Source of the DNA: Planococcus citreus
Lineage (GTDB): Bacteria; Bacillota; Bacilli; Bacillales_A; Planococcaceae
NCBI RefSeq assembly: GCF_003664125.1
Contig: NZ_RCCP01000004.1
Coordinates: 330,214-394,213, forward strand
Length of the DNA: 64,000 bases
Direction of reading: 5' to 3'
A program made the position numbers and the translations under genes. Below, one piece after another: positions 16,566 through 25,102 of the stretch. Within the stretch, counting starts at the first letter, position 1. The number at the start of each line of letters is the position of its first letter. The notes below the pieces were generated by a model that was not told the origin of the DNA, searched no databases, and saw nothing but the letters and a program-made list of their open reading frames with translations.

Positions 16566-17057
16566 TTATTGCGCTTGGCCAGAAAGATCGAAAACATATT
16601 TAGCTGTCTGAAGGGGGTGACCTTCAAACAATTCCTCGAACTCTTCAAGCAAGAGGAAGCCGTTCGCTTCGTAGAAGTTGCGGCCTTTTTGGTTTTCGCT
16701 TTCAACGTAGACGAATAATTGCTGCCCGCCTTTTAAGCGCGACAAGCCGTCCGACAGCAGCTTCTTACCGAAGCCTGAACGCTGGTGCTCGGGCTTCATG
16801 TACATGGCGATCAATTCGGCGTCGCCGTCTTCATCGACTTTCGTGAAGTTCGCAAAGCCCACAGCCTGCCCGTCTTGTTCGGCAAGCAGGAGGATCGTCC
16901 GTTCCATGCGCATTTCGAGCATCGGGGTTGAATAAGATTGCTCCAAAAACTTCTGTTGTATGGGAGATGGAATGATCCCTTCGTACGTATCATTCCAGCT
17001 GATGTGAGCGATTTCCCGTACAGATTCGATATCTGCCGGTGTACCTGTGCGAATCAT
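16566..17057 (-). CDS. GNAT family N-acetyltransferase
   Basis: A 163-residue single GNAT domain. MIRTGTPADIESVREIA is the usual N-terminal strand and helix, KPEHQRSGFGKKLLSDGL the acetyl-CoA loop, and NQKGRNFYEANGFLLLEEFE the conserved C-terminal motif. The substrate is unknown; the order of motifs resembles small-molecule or amine acetyltransferases. It is transcribed alone against its neighbours. Confidence 0.88.
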   Translation of the reverse strand: MIRTGTPADIESVREIAHISWNDTYEGIIPSPIQQKFLEQSYSTPMLEMRMERTILLLAEQDGQAVGFANFTKVDEDGDAELIAMYMKPEHQRSGFGKKLLSDGLSRLKGGQQLFVYVESENQKGRNFYEANGFLLLEEFEELFEGHPLQTAKYVFDLSGQAQ

Positions 17058-17151
17058 GCGATCACCTCTGGAATTATTTTTGCTATCATATCAAACTCTA
17101 GCCTGAATAGCCATTGATGTGGAATAATGAAATCACAGGAGGCGATTGATT

Positions 17152-17610
17152 ATGGCGTGGAAAAGTTATCAATTTGACGATTTCACAGCACAAGCATTAT
17201 ACAATATATTGAAGCTTCGTGTCGAAGTATTTGTTGTAGAACAGAATTGCCCGTATCCGGAATTGGACGGCTTGGATGAAGTCTCGACCCATATCGTGTA
17301 TGAAGAAGACGGCAAGGTGCTTGCCTATGCCCGGCTGGTGCCGGCAGGGAAAAAATACGATGCGCCATCGATCGGCCGCGTCATCGTCCGGAAAGAGGCG
17401 CGTGGCCGCGGGCTGGCAAAAGAACTCCTCGAGCGCTCGATCCGCTATATTGACGAACAATGGAAAGAACCCGAGATCCAATTGCAAGGGCAAGAGTATT
17501 TGAAAGATTTTTATGGCTCATTCGGTTTTGAAGCGATTTCGGAAGTTTACGATGAGGATGGCATCCCGCATATCGATATGAAACGATCTGCGGCCGAAAC
17601 AGCTGGATGA
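17152..17610 (+). CDS. ElaA-like GNAT acetyltransferase
   Basis: A 152-residue GNAT protein of the ElaA type: LYNILKLRVEVFVVEQNCPY near the N-terminus (the R-x-x-V-F-V-V-E-Q signature), RVIVRKEARGRGLAKELLER as the acetyl-CoA loop, and IQLQGQEYLKDFYGSFGFE at the end. The physiological substrate is not known. ATG 17152 is preceded by AGGAGG at eight bases; the TTG at 17146 is too close to that site. Confidence 0.88.
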   Translation: MAWKSYQFDDFTAQALYNILKLRVEVFVVEQNCPYPELDGLDEVSTHIVYEEDGKVLAYARLVPAGKKYDAPSIGRVIVRKEARGRGLAKELLERSIRYIDEQWKEPEIQLQGQEYLKDFYGSFGFEAISEVYDEDGIPHIDMKRSAAETAG

Positions 17611-17677
17611 TTCATGATTAGCTTTAGGCGATTAGGGTAAACAAGGAATAACAAGAAAAGTAAAAGGAGTGCTGCAA

Positions 17678-18082
17678 ATGGCTAGGAAAAAAGGTGGCGG
17701 CAGAGGCCTGCTTTTGGCAGGGCTAGCAGCCGGTGCATACGCATATTTCAAAAAACCGGAAAACCGCGAGAAAGCAACTGTTGCATTTAATGACGTGAAA
17801 GCGAAGGTGAACGAGTATATGGAATCCCAAAACTTGGACCAGAACAAAAATCAGCAAGACCAAAAGACTGAAGGCTTGGACAAGACCGACCTGCAGGAAA
17901 ACAAGATGACAGCAGAAGGCGGCACACAAGCAACTGTCCAGTACTACAATGAAAAAGAACAGAAAGAAAAGAAGGAAGCTAACGACGATGTGAAGCTTTC
18001 GTCAAACGATGATAGCGAAGAAAAATCAGAGAATACCGATTCGGTTTCAGCCGAGCCGCGTTTGAATACCGATAAACTGTAA
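17678..18082 (+). CDS. YtxH-like general-stress-type protein
   Basis: A 134-residue protein. A basic start (MARKKGGGRG) and one hydrophobic segment (~11-26) lead to AYFKKPENREKATVAFND, the arrangement of YtxH/YtxG-like stress proteins. The rest is highly hydrophilic and probably disordered, rich in Gln, Lys, Glu and Asp. The annotation is by composition and the short YtxH-like segment, so it is tentative. AAAGGAG precedes ATG 17678. A weak sigma-B-like pattern, GATTAG-N13-GGGTAA, lies about 40 bases before the start. Confidence 0.6.
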   Translation: MARKKGGGRGLLLAGLAAGAYAYFKKPENREKATVAFNDVKAKVNEYMESQNLDQNKNQQDQKTEGLDKTDLQENKMTAEGGTQATVQYYNEKEQKEKKEANDDVKLSSNDDSEEKSENTDSVSAEPRLNTDKL

Positions 18083-18088
18083 ACTTTA

Positions 18089-18126
18089 AAAGACCGCCCT
18101 GGCACCTGTGCCGAGGCGGTCTTTTT
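18089..18126. terminator. Terminator after the YtxH-like gene
   Basis: AAGACCGCC ... GGCGGTCTTTTT hairpin, between convergent genes. Confidence 0.88.
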
Positions 18127-18140
18127 CATGGCCAAGAAAA

Positions 18141-19265
18141 TCAGCGTTTGAGCGTCAGCCAATTGGCCAAAGCGATCAACAGCAATAGCGAGCCGCTGAA
18201 CAGGAAACCGCCGTCTGCAGTGAGTGCCAAAGCCCCGGTGACTCCAGAGCCTGCGACGACGCCGATGGAGAAGAAGGCGTAAAAATATCCGTAAGCACGC
18301 CCTCTTGATGCGGGTTCTGTAGCATCGATCAATAAGGAATTGATCGAAGGGAACAACAGCGCGAAACCGAATCCATACGTACACATTGCCGCATATAATA
18401 GCGGTTCTGTTGAGATATTGGCGAGTGCGAACAACGAAGTGCCCATGACCGCAAAGCCAATGATTAACGTGATGATCGGGCGCACGGCATCGAACAGCCG
18501 GTTGATCGGCAATAGGAAGACCAGGATGGCCGCTAAACCGAATGCACTCAGCAATAAGCCGCTCAATTGAGTGGGAAGCCCGAGCGCTTCCACTTTCAGC
18601 GGCAGCATATAAGCGAGCACGCCTTGGGAGAACATCAGGAAGAATGCGCCTGAAAACGATCGCCAAAGCCCCGCGTTCCATTGGAAAGCTGGACGTTTGG
18701 CAGGTGAACGATCCGTTTGCTTGTTCACTTGATGCGTCCGCAACAGGAAGAACGCAGCAATCGCGAGCAAGCCGATCAAGGTGCCCGTGACGGCCATGGT
18801 CTCTGGGACGCTGCCGCGGCTTGTATAAATCGCTCCGTAAGCGGGGCCGATGATTGCCGCAAGCCCGACGAAGGCGCCGGAAATCGCTGCATTTTTACCG
18901 CGGCGGCTATGGTCGGTGCGGTTCGCTAAATAAGTGAACGCGGCCGGTACCGTCAACCCGGCCGCTAAGCCATGTAAAAAACGGATGGCGAGGAGGCTGT
19001 AAGGGCCGTCCGCCAAACCGTAGATGAACAGCGCCGCACTTGTCGAAGCAAGCCCCGTCAGCAAGATGGCAAAAGGCCCTTTGCGGTCGGAGAAGATACC
19101 TGAGATGATATTGCCGAATGTGTTCGACAATGAGTACATCCCGACAGCAAGCCCTGCCAAAAACGGTCCCGCACCGAGTGATACGGCAAACGGGCTGATG
19201 ATCGGCAATTGAGCAAATAAATCGAAAAATGCGAAGAAGATGATAAGATAGATGAAAAAGCGCAA
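18141..19265 (-). CDS. MFS transporter
   Basis: About 374 residues with 12 predicted membrane helices. GMYSLSNTFGNIISGIFSDRKG is the MFS loop 2-3 motif, and GGDR-type motifs recur at the half repeat (GLLLSAFGLAAILVFLLPINRLFD). It is probably a drug or metabolite exporter of the DHA1 kind; the substrate is unknown. The frame is open to a TTG at 19277, but AAAGGAAG abuts that codon. TTG 19265 after GGGGACCCCC is more plausible. The first codon is therefore uncertain by a few residues. Confidence 0.85.
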   Translation of the reverse strand: MRFFIYLIIFFAFFDLFAQLPIISPFAVSLGAGPFLAGLAVGMYSLSNTFGNIISGIFSDRKGPFAILLTGLASTSAALFIYGLADGPYSLLAIRFLHGLAAGLTVPAAFTYLANRTDHSRRGKNAAISGAFVGLAAIIGPAYGAIYTSRGSVPETMAVTGTLIGLLAIAAFFLLRTHQVNKQTDRSPAKRPAFQWNAGLWRSFSGAFFLMFSQGVLAYMLPLKVEALGLPTQLSGLLLSAFGLAAILVFLLPINRLFDAVRPIITLIIGFAVMGTSLFALANISTEPLLYAAMCTYGFGFALLFPSINSLLIDATEPASRGRAYGYFYAFFSIGVVAGSGVTGALALTADGGFLFSGSLLLLIALANWLTLKR

Positions 19266-19448
19266 GGGGGTCCCCAACTTCCTTTAAGATGTGATGATGT
19301 ATAGCACTTCCAACTTTAGCGGCGCATTTTCACCAGGGCCGGAGCAGGCGCCTGATTGGAATGAAATAAATGCGGCAAGGTGGATTACATTCCGCGATGT
19401 TTAGGGTATTGAAATACATGACCTTATTATAGCACCGGAGGGGAAAAG

Positions 19449-20342
19449 ATGAAAAAAGCGATGTTCATATGGAATCCTTCCTCAGGGAAGGAAAAAGCGG
19501 CAGATTATAAAGATTTTGCGGAAAAGACATTAATCGAGATGGGCTATGAAGCCGATACGCGTGAAACGACAGGCCCCGGAGATGCCACGCTCTTTGCTGA
19601 AGAAGCCTGCGAAAAGCACTATGACCTCGTTGTGGCGATGGGCGGGGACGGGACGATCAACGAAGCGGTGTCGGGTTTGGCGGAAAAAGAACATGAACCG
19701 CTTTTCGGGTTGGTTCCACTCGGCACAGTCAATGACTTCGCCCGTGCGCTCGGCATTTCATTGGATCCGGAAGAAGCGATAGAAGGTTTGAAAACGGGAC
19801 GTGAAAAACGCGTGGATATCGGAAAAGTGGGGGATCAATACTTCATGAATATCCTGGCAATCGGTGAAATTGCCGAATCCACCTATGAAGTGGAGCCTGA
19901 ACAAAAGACCAAGCTCGGGGCTTTTGCTTATTTCGTCGAAGGAGTCAAAGCAGTCACTTCCGATGAAGTTACGACATTCGTTATCGAACATGACCACGGC
20001 ACCTGGGAAGGGGAGGCGAAGCTCGTCCTGGTGGCATTGACCAATTCGGTGGGCGGGTTTGAAAAGCTGGCGCCGGAAGCATTGACCGACGACGGCCTGC
20101 TCCATTTGTATATTGTCGAAAATGCTGCGCTTCCGGCATTTGTCCGCATGGCGACGGCTTTGGTGCGTGGCAAATTCGAAGAAGACCCGTCGGTGGAAGC
20201 CATCCATACGAAGCGGGTCTCGATCCGTACGAGCGAACCTTTGTCGTGTAATATCGACGGCGATGAAGGCAGCACCACGCCATTTGATATTGAAATCATG
20301 CCGCGCCACATACGGGCGGTCGTTCCTGGGGAAACCGACTAA
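19449..20342 (+). CDS. Diacylglycerol/lipid kinase, YegS/BmrU family
   Basis: A 297-residue lipid kinase of the DagK-catalytic family. FIWNPSSGKEKA starts the fold, VVAMGGDGTINEAVSGL contains the GGDGT nucleotide motif, and VPLGTVNDFARALGI is the second conserved block. The C-terminal half holds the beta-sandwich, with LSCNIDGDEG near the end. Relatives phosphorylate diacylglycerol or other lipids at the membrane; the exact lipid is unknown. GGAGGGGAAAAG precedes the ATG. A weak sigma-B-like GATTAC-N15-GGGTAT lies about 40 bases upstream. Confidence 0.9.
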   Translation: MKKAMFIWNPSSGKEKAADYKDFAEKTLIEMGYEADTRETTGPGDATLFAEEACEKHYDLVVAMGGDGTINEAVSGLAEKEHEPLFGLVPLGTVNDFARALGISLDPEEAIEGLKTGREKRVDIGKVGDQYFMNILAIGEIAESTYEVEPEQKTKLGAFAYFVEGVKAVTSDEVTTFVIEHDHGTWEGEAKLVLVALTNSVGGFEKLAPEALTDDGLLHLYIVENAALPAFVRMATALVRGKFEEDPSVEAIHTKRVSIRTSEPLSCNIDGDEGSTTPFDIEIMPRHIRAVVPGETD

Positions 20343-20385
20343 AAATGTCCCAGGGCACATTCAATCGGATATAAATGCAGCACAG

Positions 20386-20416
20386 AACAGGCCGTGTATC
20401 ATCGACGGCCTGTTTT
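20386..20416 (+). terminator. Terminator after the lipid kinase gene
   Basis: AACAGGCCG ... CGGCCTGTTTT hairpin. Confidence 0.75.
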
Positions 20417-20468
20417 GAATTTTTTGTAAAAACATTGGAAATTGGAACTTTTTCGTCGCTGAAACGTA

Positions 20469-20496
20469 CAGTTAAGTGTATAATTGGTTTTAACTG
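20469..20496. promoter_or_regulatory. Inverted repeat enclosing a -10 box
   Basis: CAGTTAA (20469-20475) and TTAACTG (20490-20496) are exact inverted copies 14 bases apart. TATAAT (20479-20484) lies between them. This looks like an operator over the promoter of the downstream AraC-family gene. A good -35 box is not evident, so an activator may be needed. Confidence 0.5.
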
Positions 20497-20647
20497 TTAC
20501 CGATGTCATATGTTTGAAAAATAAATTAGCTCAATTTACTTAAAAACTTGTAAATTTATCTGTAAAACGCTATTATTATTATTTATTCAAGCAGTTCATT
20601 AAATGAATAAGTTCGTTAAATTTTTTACATAGAAAGCCGGGGAGAAG

Positions 20648-21433
20648 ATGAATATACTCGAAACACCATCCATTCAGGAAACGATTTCCAGAATCTTTAT
20701 GAACGAAACAGAAAACGTCGCGCAGCTGGAGGGGCTCGAACGTTTTTTTGAAGTGGAAACTCAATTGATGCACGAAATCCACAACCTGGAGAAAGACCGT
20801 GCCAAAGAAACATTGCGTGAATTGATTGATATGCTCGCCCTTCATGCAGGAAAAGACATCATCCGTACCGTCCGCAATTATTACATCATTTTATCGTCCG
20901 TCATGGCACGTAAATTGTATGAAATGCGCGTACCGCCGAAAAAAGCGTTCGCGTTCAATGCAGCTTGTGTCGAATTGGTCGATAAGCATATGAACGATTC
21001 GGAATTCATGTATGTTGCTGATGAACTGATCGAGTTTTTCACATCGATCATCTCGGAACGCAAACAGCCGTCATTCGGCCACCAAACCGTCAACAAAGTC
21101 GTCATTTTCATCAACGACGAAGTCGAACGCGATTTGTCGGTAGAGGAAATCGCCAAACACTTCAATATTTCGACCAGTCACCTGTCGCGCATTTTCCGCG
21201 AACATGCAGGGATTACATTGGTGGAATACTTGAATGTGCGGCGCGTGGAAGAATCGCAATATTATTTGCGCCATTCCAATAAAGGGATTTCGGAAATCTC
21301 CAAGCAGTTCCATTTCTGCAACCAGAGCTATTTCACGCGGATCTTCAAAAAATATACCTCGGTGACGCCAAAGCAATTCCGCGACAGCCAGCATATTCCT
21401 TATTTCCGCTATACCTTGCCGAATGCCAAGTAA
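20648..21433 (+). CDS. AraC family transcriptional regulator
   Basis: A 261-residue regulator. Residues ~1-160 are a helical domain I cannot assign. Residues ~165-255 form the double helix-turn-helix of AraC proteins: LSVEEIAKHFNISTSHLSRI, then ISEISKQFHFCNQSYFTRIF and the conserved end TPKQFRDS. GGGGAG precedes the ATG. The effector and targets are unknown. The inverted repeat around the upstream -10 box hints at autoregulation. The next gene is a YidC insertase, separated by a terminator. Confidence 0.85.
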   Translation: MNILETPSIQETISRIFMNETENVAQLEGLERFFEVETQLMHEIHNLEKDRAKETLRELIDMLALHAGKDIIRTVRNYYIILSSVMARKLYEMRVPPKKAFAFNAACVELVDKHMNDSEFMYVADELIEFFTSIISERKQPSFGHQTVNKVVIFINDEVERDLSVEEIAKHFNISTSHLSRIFREHAGITLVEYLNVRRVEESQYYLRHSNKGISEISKQFHFCNQSYFTRIFKKYTSVTPKQFRDSQHIPYFRYTLPNAK

Positions 21434-21459
21434 AGGAGAAGCAATTCTCCTTTTTTCTT
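21432..21459 (+). terminator. Terminator after the AraC-family gene
   Basis: AAAGGAGAA-GCAA-TTCTCCTTTTTT hairpin at the stop codon. Confidence 0.88.
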
Positions 21460-21576
21460 ATGCCTAATTTTTGTCACAAGAAATGAAAAAAGCAGCCAGT
21501 CCCGGGACAGTGCATTGAATTTTTGCGGCCATATCGTTATACTTCTTAGTAGTCCAAAAAGGTGAAGGTGACAAAC

Positions 21577-22374
21577 GTGAAAAAGAAACTTACATTACTG
21601 CTCATGCTTGCGGCAACGATCGCTTTCTTGAGCGGCTGTTCAGCAGTTGAAAACAAAGAAGGATTTTTCTACACGATTTTTGTAGCGCCATTTGATTTCT
21701 CGCTCGATTATTTAGGAAACCTCTTCGGGGGAAGCTACGGCATGGCGATCGTGGTCATCACGATCATCATCCGCCTCGTCTTGATGCCGTTCATGCTGCG
21801 CACGTATAAGCGCCAGCAAGGCATGAAAGTGAAGATGGATAAGATGCGCCCGGAAATGGAAGACATCCAGAAGCGCTTGAAGGAAACAAAGGATAAAGAA
21901 GAGCAAATGAAGCTCCAGCAGGAAATGATGGGGCTGTATAAGAAACATGACGTCAATCCGCTCAATATGGGCTGTTTGCCGGTCGTCATCCAGATGCCGA
22001 TCATCATGGGCTTGTATTTTGCGATTCTCTATTCGCCCGATGTGCGTTCGCATGAATTCCTCTGGTTCAACCTCGGTTCGCCGGATATTGCCATGACGCT
22101 GATTGCGGGTGCGGTGTATTTCTTCCAGGCGAAAGTGTCGCTATGGACCATGCCGGAACAGCAGCAGAAACAGATGAAATTCTTCATCTACCTGTCTCCG
22201 ATCATGATCATGTTCATCTCGTTCACATCGATGGCTGCACTGCCAGTCTACTGGGCAGTCGGCGGGATCTTGTTGATCATCCAGACATTCATCGGCCGGA
22301 AATTCTATTCGGAACATCCGGAAAAAGCGTTGGAAGCTGTTGAAGAAACTGAAACAGCCGACAAGAACAAATAA
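21577..22374 (+). CDS. yidC: Membrane protein insertase YidC/OxaA (lipoprotein form)
   Basis: A 265-residue YidC/Oxa1/SpoIIIJ-family insertase that helps Sec and acts alone to insert membrane proteins. A lipoprotein signal ends at LSGC, so the mature N-terminus is a lipid-modified cysteine. The following segments match the five-helix core: IVVITIIIRLVLMPFMLRTY with the conserved arginine, a charged helical hairpin (~85-130), and PVVIQMPIIMGLYFAI. GTG 21577 has GAAGGTG at six bases; GTG 21562 lies inside that site. It is probably the second YidC of the genome, since the usual spoIIIJ copy sits beside rnpA and jag. Confidence 0.92.
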   Translation: MKKKLTLLLMLAATIAFLSGCSAVENKEGFFYTIFVAPFDFSLDYLGNLFGGSYGMAIVVITIIIRLVLMPFMLRTYKRQQGMKVKMDKMRPEMEDIQKRLKETKDKEEQMKLQQEMMGLYKKHDVNPLNMGCLPVVIQMPIIMGLYFAILYSPDVRSHEFLWFNLGSPDIAMTLIAGAVYFFQAKVSLWTMPEQQQKQMKFFIYLSPIMIMFISFTSMAALPVYWAVGGILLIIQTFIGRKFYSEHPEKALEAVEETETADKNK

Positions 22375-22376
22375 AC

Positions 22377-22411
22377 AAAAAAGCCGGCGCAACTGCCGGC
22401 TTTTTTTTCAG
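22377..22411 (+). terminator. Terminator after yidC
   Basis: AAAAAAGCCGGC-GCAACT-GCCGGCTTTTTTTT hairpin. Confidence 0.92.
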
Positions 22412-22422
22412 GAGAGATTATT

Positions 22423-22668
22423 ATGAATCCAAAGGTTTTGCAAGGCGTGTTGATTTTATTACTCAGCATATTGGCGATCGGCTTCCTGTTCATGGGCAGC
22501 ATGGAAATCGCCGTATTGTTCATGACGCTCTTGTTCGTCTTGACGAACACGTTCCGCTATAGACAAATGAAAGAGCGCGGCATGGACCGCGAAGCGAAAT
22601 GGATGAAAGGCATGGCGATCATTTTCGGCATTTTGTTCTTCGTCGTTCTGGGCACGATCTTCATCTAA
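22423..22668 (+). CDS. Small membrane protein of unknown function
   Basis: An 81-residue protein with hydrophobic segments at ~6-22, ~26-42 and ~62-80. A basic linker (RYRQMKERGMDREAKWMKG) lies between the second and third. I do not recognise a family. AGGAGAG precedes the ATG by a normal distance. It starts just past the yidC terminator, so it may be read by read-through or from its own promoter. A perfect palindromic terminator follows. Confidence 0.7.
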   Translation: MNPKVLQGVLILLLSILAIGFLFMGSMEIAVLFMTLLFVLTNTFRYRQMKERGMDREAKWMKGMAIIFGILFFVVLGTIFI

Positions 22669-22673
22669 TGAAA

Positions 22674-22705
22674 AAACAGCACAGGCTAATTAGCCTGTGC
22701 TGTTT
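22674..22705. terminator. Perfect palindromic terminator
   Basis: AAACAGCACAGGCTAA and its exact complement form a 32-base perfect palindrome. It follows the small membrane gene and overlaps the end of the short minus-strand frame at 22686-22799. Confidence 0.8.
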
Positions 22706-22799
22706 CTGTATGATGGTGTTTATCTTTTTTGCGTTCTTCCAGAAGAAAGTCCAACTGACTCATGAGGGTCAGCAGGTCATGCTTTGATATCTCTTTCAA
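22686..22799 (-). CDS. Possible 37-residue protein
   Basis: A short minus-strand frame starting at TTG 22799 with AAGGGAG upstream. The product begins KEISKHDLLTLMSQLDFLLE, an amphipathic helix, and ends with a His-rich charged tail (KKDKHHHTETAQAN). It lies downstream of the MFS gene at 22886-24037 and ends inside the palindromic terminator. I recognise no family. The ribosome binding site and helix-like pattern support it; the short length and TTG start count against it. Confidence 0.4.
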   Translation of the reverse strand: MKEISKHDLLTLMSQLDFLLEERKKDKHHHTETAQAN

Positions 22800-22885
22800 A
22801 ATTCCCAGCTCCCTTAACAGTTATGCCAAAGTATTCGCAGCAGTGGCGGCCGTTAAGGGGGTCAGAACATTATTTTTAAATATTT

Positions 22886-24037
22886 TTAATAAGCAAAGCG
22901 TTTGCGTGTCAACAACACCAGCACTACGGCTGGGAACGAAGACGCCGCCATCCCAAGGAATGAATAGCCCGGGGCGATTTCGTATAGGTAGCCGCCCGCG
23001 AAAGTCAAAAGTGCGACACTCAAGCTCATGCCGAGTGCAGCGTACATGCCTTGCGCTGCGGGGATATTGAGTGGGTCGAGCTTTTTAAAGATATAGCGGA
23101 TAAAAGCGAAATGCGCGACGCCGAAAGACAAAGCGTGAAGCGTCTGCGCCAAAATAAACACCCAGACCGACGGGAACAGAAAAATCAAGATCCAACGGAC
23201 GGTTGAGCCGATCCCCGCCAGCAAGAACATCGACGACACAGACCATTTCTCGAATAATGTATCGGCTTTGACGAAAAAGACGATTTCAAAAATCACGGCC
23301 ACATTCAAGATCAGGCCAATGTAAAAGCTATTGACGCCGATATCCTGAAGATAGATGAAGCCGTAATTATAATACGACGCATGCGCTCCCTGCAGCAGGA
23401 TGGAAATTAATAGGACTGTCATAAACCCTTTGGATTTCAGCAACTCCGCCGTGGCGCTCGGCCCTTTCTTTGTTCGCGGTGCGGGCCTCGATTGCAGCGG
23501 GACCGGAGAAGCAAGCGATTGAGTGACCGCCATGAACAGCAAACCCAAAAGCATGATCCATAAAATCGCATTTTCCTGCCAGACAGCGGTCGCTGCTCCG
23601 ACGATCAATAAAGCGATCGTATAGCCGAGCGATCCGTACGAGCGGCTTTTTCCGTAATGGATGCGGTCGGTCTGCATCAATACGGTCGCGCCGCTTTCCA
23701 TCGCAGGCAATAGATTCGGATAGATAAAGCTGAACGCAAATGTGATGATGAACAGCAAGGTATAGGAATTGGCCGGGATATAAAACGCCATTACCACAAA
23801 CGAAGCGATGGCGAGAATCTGCATCAAGCGCCCAAGCGAGAAAAGCCGCGTCAGGAGTGGGAAGAAAAACAAAGTCGACAACGACCGCGCGACCATGCCG
23901 GTCCCCATGATGACGCTGGCCGCCGAAACGCTCAGCCCTTTTTCATTTGTCAGCCAGCCAGTCCAGTAAGGCAAAAAGACGCCCCATGTAAAGAAAAACG
24001 CAAAAAAGTTCAATGATAGCCATTTTTGATTGTGCAT
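22886..24037 (-). CDS. MFS transporter, phenylpropionate-permease-like
   Basis: A 383-residue membrane protein with 12 predicted helices resembling the HcaT/PPP family of MFS proteins: FFFTWGVFLPYWTGWLTNEKG near the start, then KSRSYGSLGYTIALLIVG at the central region, and SFGVAHFAFIRYIFKKL later. Members import aromatic acids or unknown nucleoside-like compounds; the substrate is open. GTGGAGA precedes ATG 24037; the frame open to 24196 overlaps the divergent peptidase gene and is not used. Confidence 0.82.
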   Translation of the reverse strand: MHNQKWLSLNFFAFFFTWGVFLPYWTGWLTNEKGLSVSAASVIMGTGMVARSLSTLFFFPLLTRLFSLGRLMQILAIASFVVMAFYIPANSYTLLFIITFAFSFIYPNLLPAMESGATVLMQTDRIHYGKSRSYGSLGYTIALLIVGAATAVWQENAILWIMLLGLLFMAVTQSLASPVPLQSRPAPRTKKGPSATAELLKSKGFMTVLLISILLQGAHASYYNYGFIYLQDIGVNSFYIGLILNVAVIFEIVFFVKADTLFEKWSVSSMFLLAGIGSTVRWILIFLFPSVWVFILAQTLHALSFGVAHFAFIRYIFKKLDPLNIPAAQGMYAALGMSLSVALLTFAGGYLYEIAPGYSFLGMAASSFPAVVLVLLTRKRFAY

Positions 24038-24161
24038 AAATAAATCTCCACTCTTTTCCAGAAGTCTGATTAAAGTATACCGAAATATTTTCGCGCCAGG
24101 GGAATTTCCTGAAAGAAAATGATAGAATGGAAAAGGAATTGACAGGAAAGTTGGCCAGCCC

Positions 24162-25031
24162 ATGAAATCGACAAAAAAGAAAAACGAATTCGACAAGAAA
24201 TTTTATATAAAATGGATGGTGATCGCAATGACAGCAATCTGGGCAGCAATTGCCGCAGTCTGGCTCTCTATGCATAATTGGGATACAGAAGAAAGCATGA
24301 AAGCATTGGCACAGGCCTTTACCGAACAACCGGCAGAAACCGAACAGCAAGCTCCGGCAGAACAGGAGGAACCGGCAGTGAAAGAAGAACAAGAAGCGAC
24401 AGAAGAAACCGAACAGCCTGAAACACAACCGGAAGAGCAGCCACAAGAAGAAACGCCTGCACCAGCACCGAAAGACGCCACTGTCTATCCGGAGATCGAC
24501 CAATTGCCATCAGAACCTACAATCGTGAACGGCATCCTGCTGGCGAATAAACAGCACCCGCTGCCTGAAACGTATGCACCTGGCGAAAACGCGGAGGCCC
24601 GCGCAGCATTTGACTCGATGGCACAAGCAGCTGCCAAAGATGGCTTGCAATTAGTCGCCTTCAGCACATACCGCGAATTTGCACGCCAAAAACAATTGTA
24701 CGAAGGCTATGTCGCCAAAGATGGCCAAGCAGCAGCCGACCGCTACAGCGCACGCCCTGGCTACTCTGAACACCAGACAGGCCTCGCTTTTGATATCGGC
24801 GAAGCCGGCCAGGAACAGCACTGGGCCTCCTCTTCCTTTGGTGACACGGCAGGGGGCAAATGGGTAAAAGAAAACGCCCATAATTACGGCTTCATCCTGC
24901 GCTACCCGCAAGGAAAAGAACAGATCACCGGCTATATGCACGAATCCTGGCATTTCCGCTATGTCGGAAAAGAAGCCGCCACCGCGATCTACAACGAAAA
25001 CATCACCTTGGAAGAATATTTGGGAATTTAA
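24162..25031 (+). CDS. D-alanyl-D-alanine carboxypeptidase, M15B (VanY-type)
   Basis: A 289-residue membrane-anchored cell-wall peptidase. A basic start and one membrane helix (~16-37) are followed by a low-complexity linker of Glu, Gln, Pro and Ala (~50-105), probably spanning the wall. The catalytic VanY domain covers ~115-289. Zinc ligands are visible in YSEHQTGLAFDIG (His and Asp) and HESWHFRYVG (catalytic Glu and the last His). It should trim terminal D-Ala from stem peptides. AGGAAAGTTGG lies upstream of the ATG. A terminator follows, then a 1-kb spacer full of repeats. Confidence 0.92.
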   Translation: MKSTKKKNEFDKKFYIKWMVIAMTAIWAAIAAVWLSMHNWDTEESMKALAQAFTEQPAETEQQAPAEQEEPAVKEEQEATEETEQPETQPEEQPQEETPAPAPKDATVYPEIDQLPSEPTIVNGILLANKQHPLPETYAPGENAEARAAFDSMAQAAAKDGLQLVAFSTYREFARQKQLYEGYVAKDGQAAADRYSARPGYSEHQTGLAFDIGEAGQEQHWASSSFGDTAGGKWVKENAHNYGFILRYPQGKEQITGYMHESWHFRYVGKEAATAIYNENITLEEYLGI

Positions 25032-25046
25032 GCAACGAATAAATAG

Positions 25047-25088
25047 AACCGGTCGTTTTCCTGAAAGGGAGAGCGGCCGGTTTTTTGT
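25047..25088 (+). terminator. Terminator after the VanY-type gene
   Basis: AACCGGTCG ... CGGCCGGTTTTTT hairpin (one wobble pair in the stem). Confidence 0.8.
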
Positions 25089-25102
25089 TTTAGAGAAAGC
25101 CT

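Larger units (their letters stand above)
20343..20647. other. Intergenic region before the AraC regulator
   Basis: About 300 bases without a gene. It holds the lipid-kinase terminator, an inverted repeat spanning a TATAAT box, and then an AT-rich stretch of about 150 bases that would form the 5' leader of the AraC-family gene. I see no open frame with a ribosome binding site. Confidence 0.6.

Noticed and set aside
17944..18681. Minus-strand frame of 245 codons across the YtxH-like gene end and the MFS gene
   Set aside because: It crosses a terminator and is out of frame with the real MFS gene; no start signals.
19393..19409. GTTTAGGGTAT directly before the lipid kinase gene as a sigma-B promoter
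   Set aside because: The GTTT and GGGTAT parts are adjacent, without the 12-15-base spacer. Only a weaker GATTAC-N15-GGGTAT reading remains, noted as tentative.
21460..21576. MifM-like sensor peptide controlling the second yidC
   Set aside because: The spacer has only a frame of a few codons; no leader peptide with an arrest-like C-terminus.
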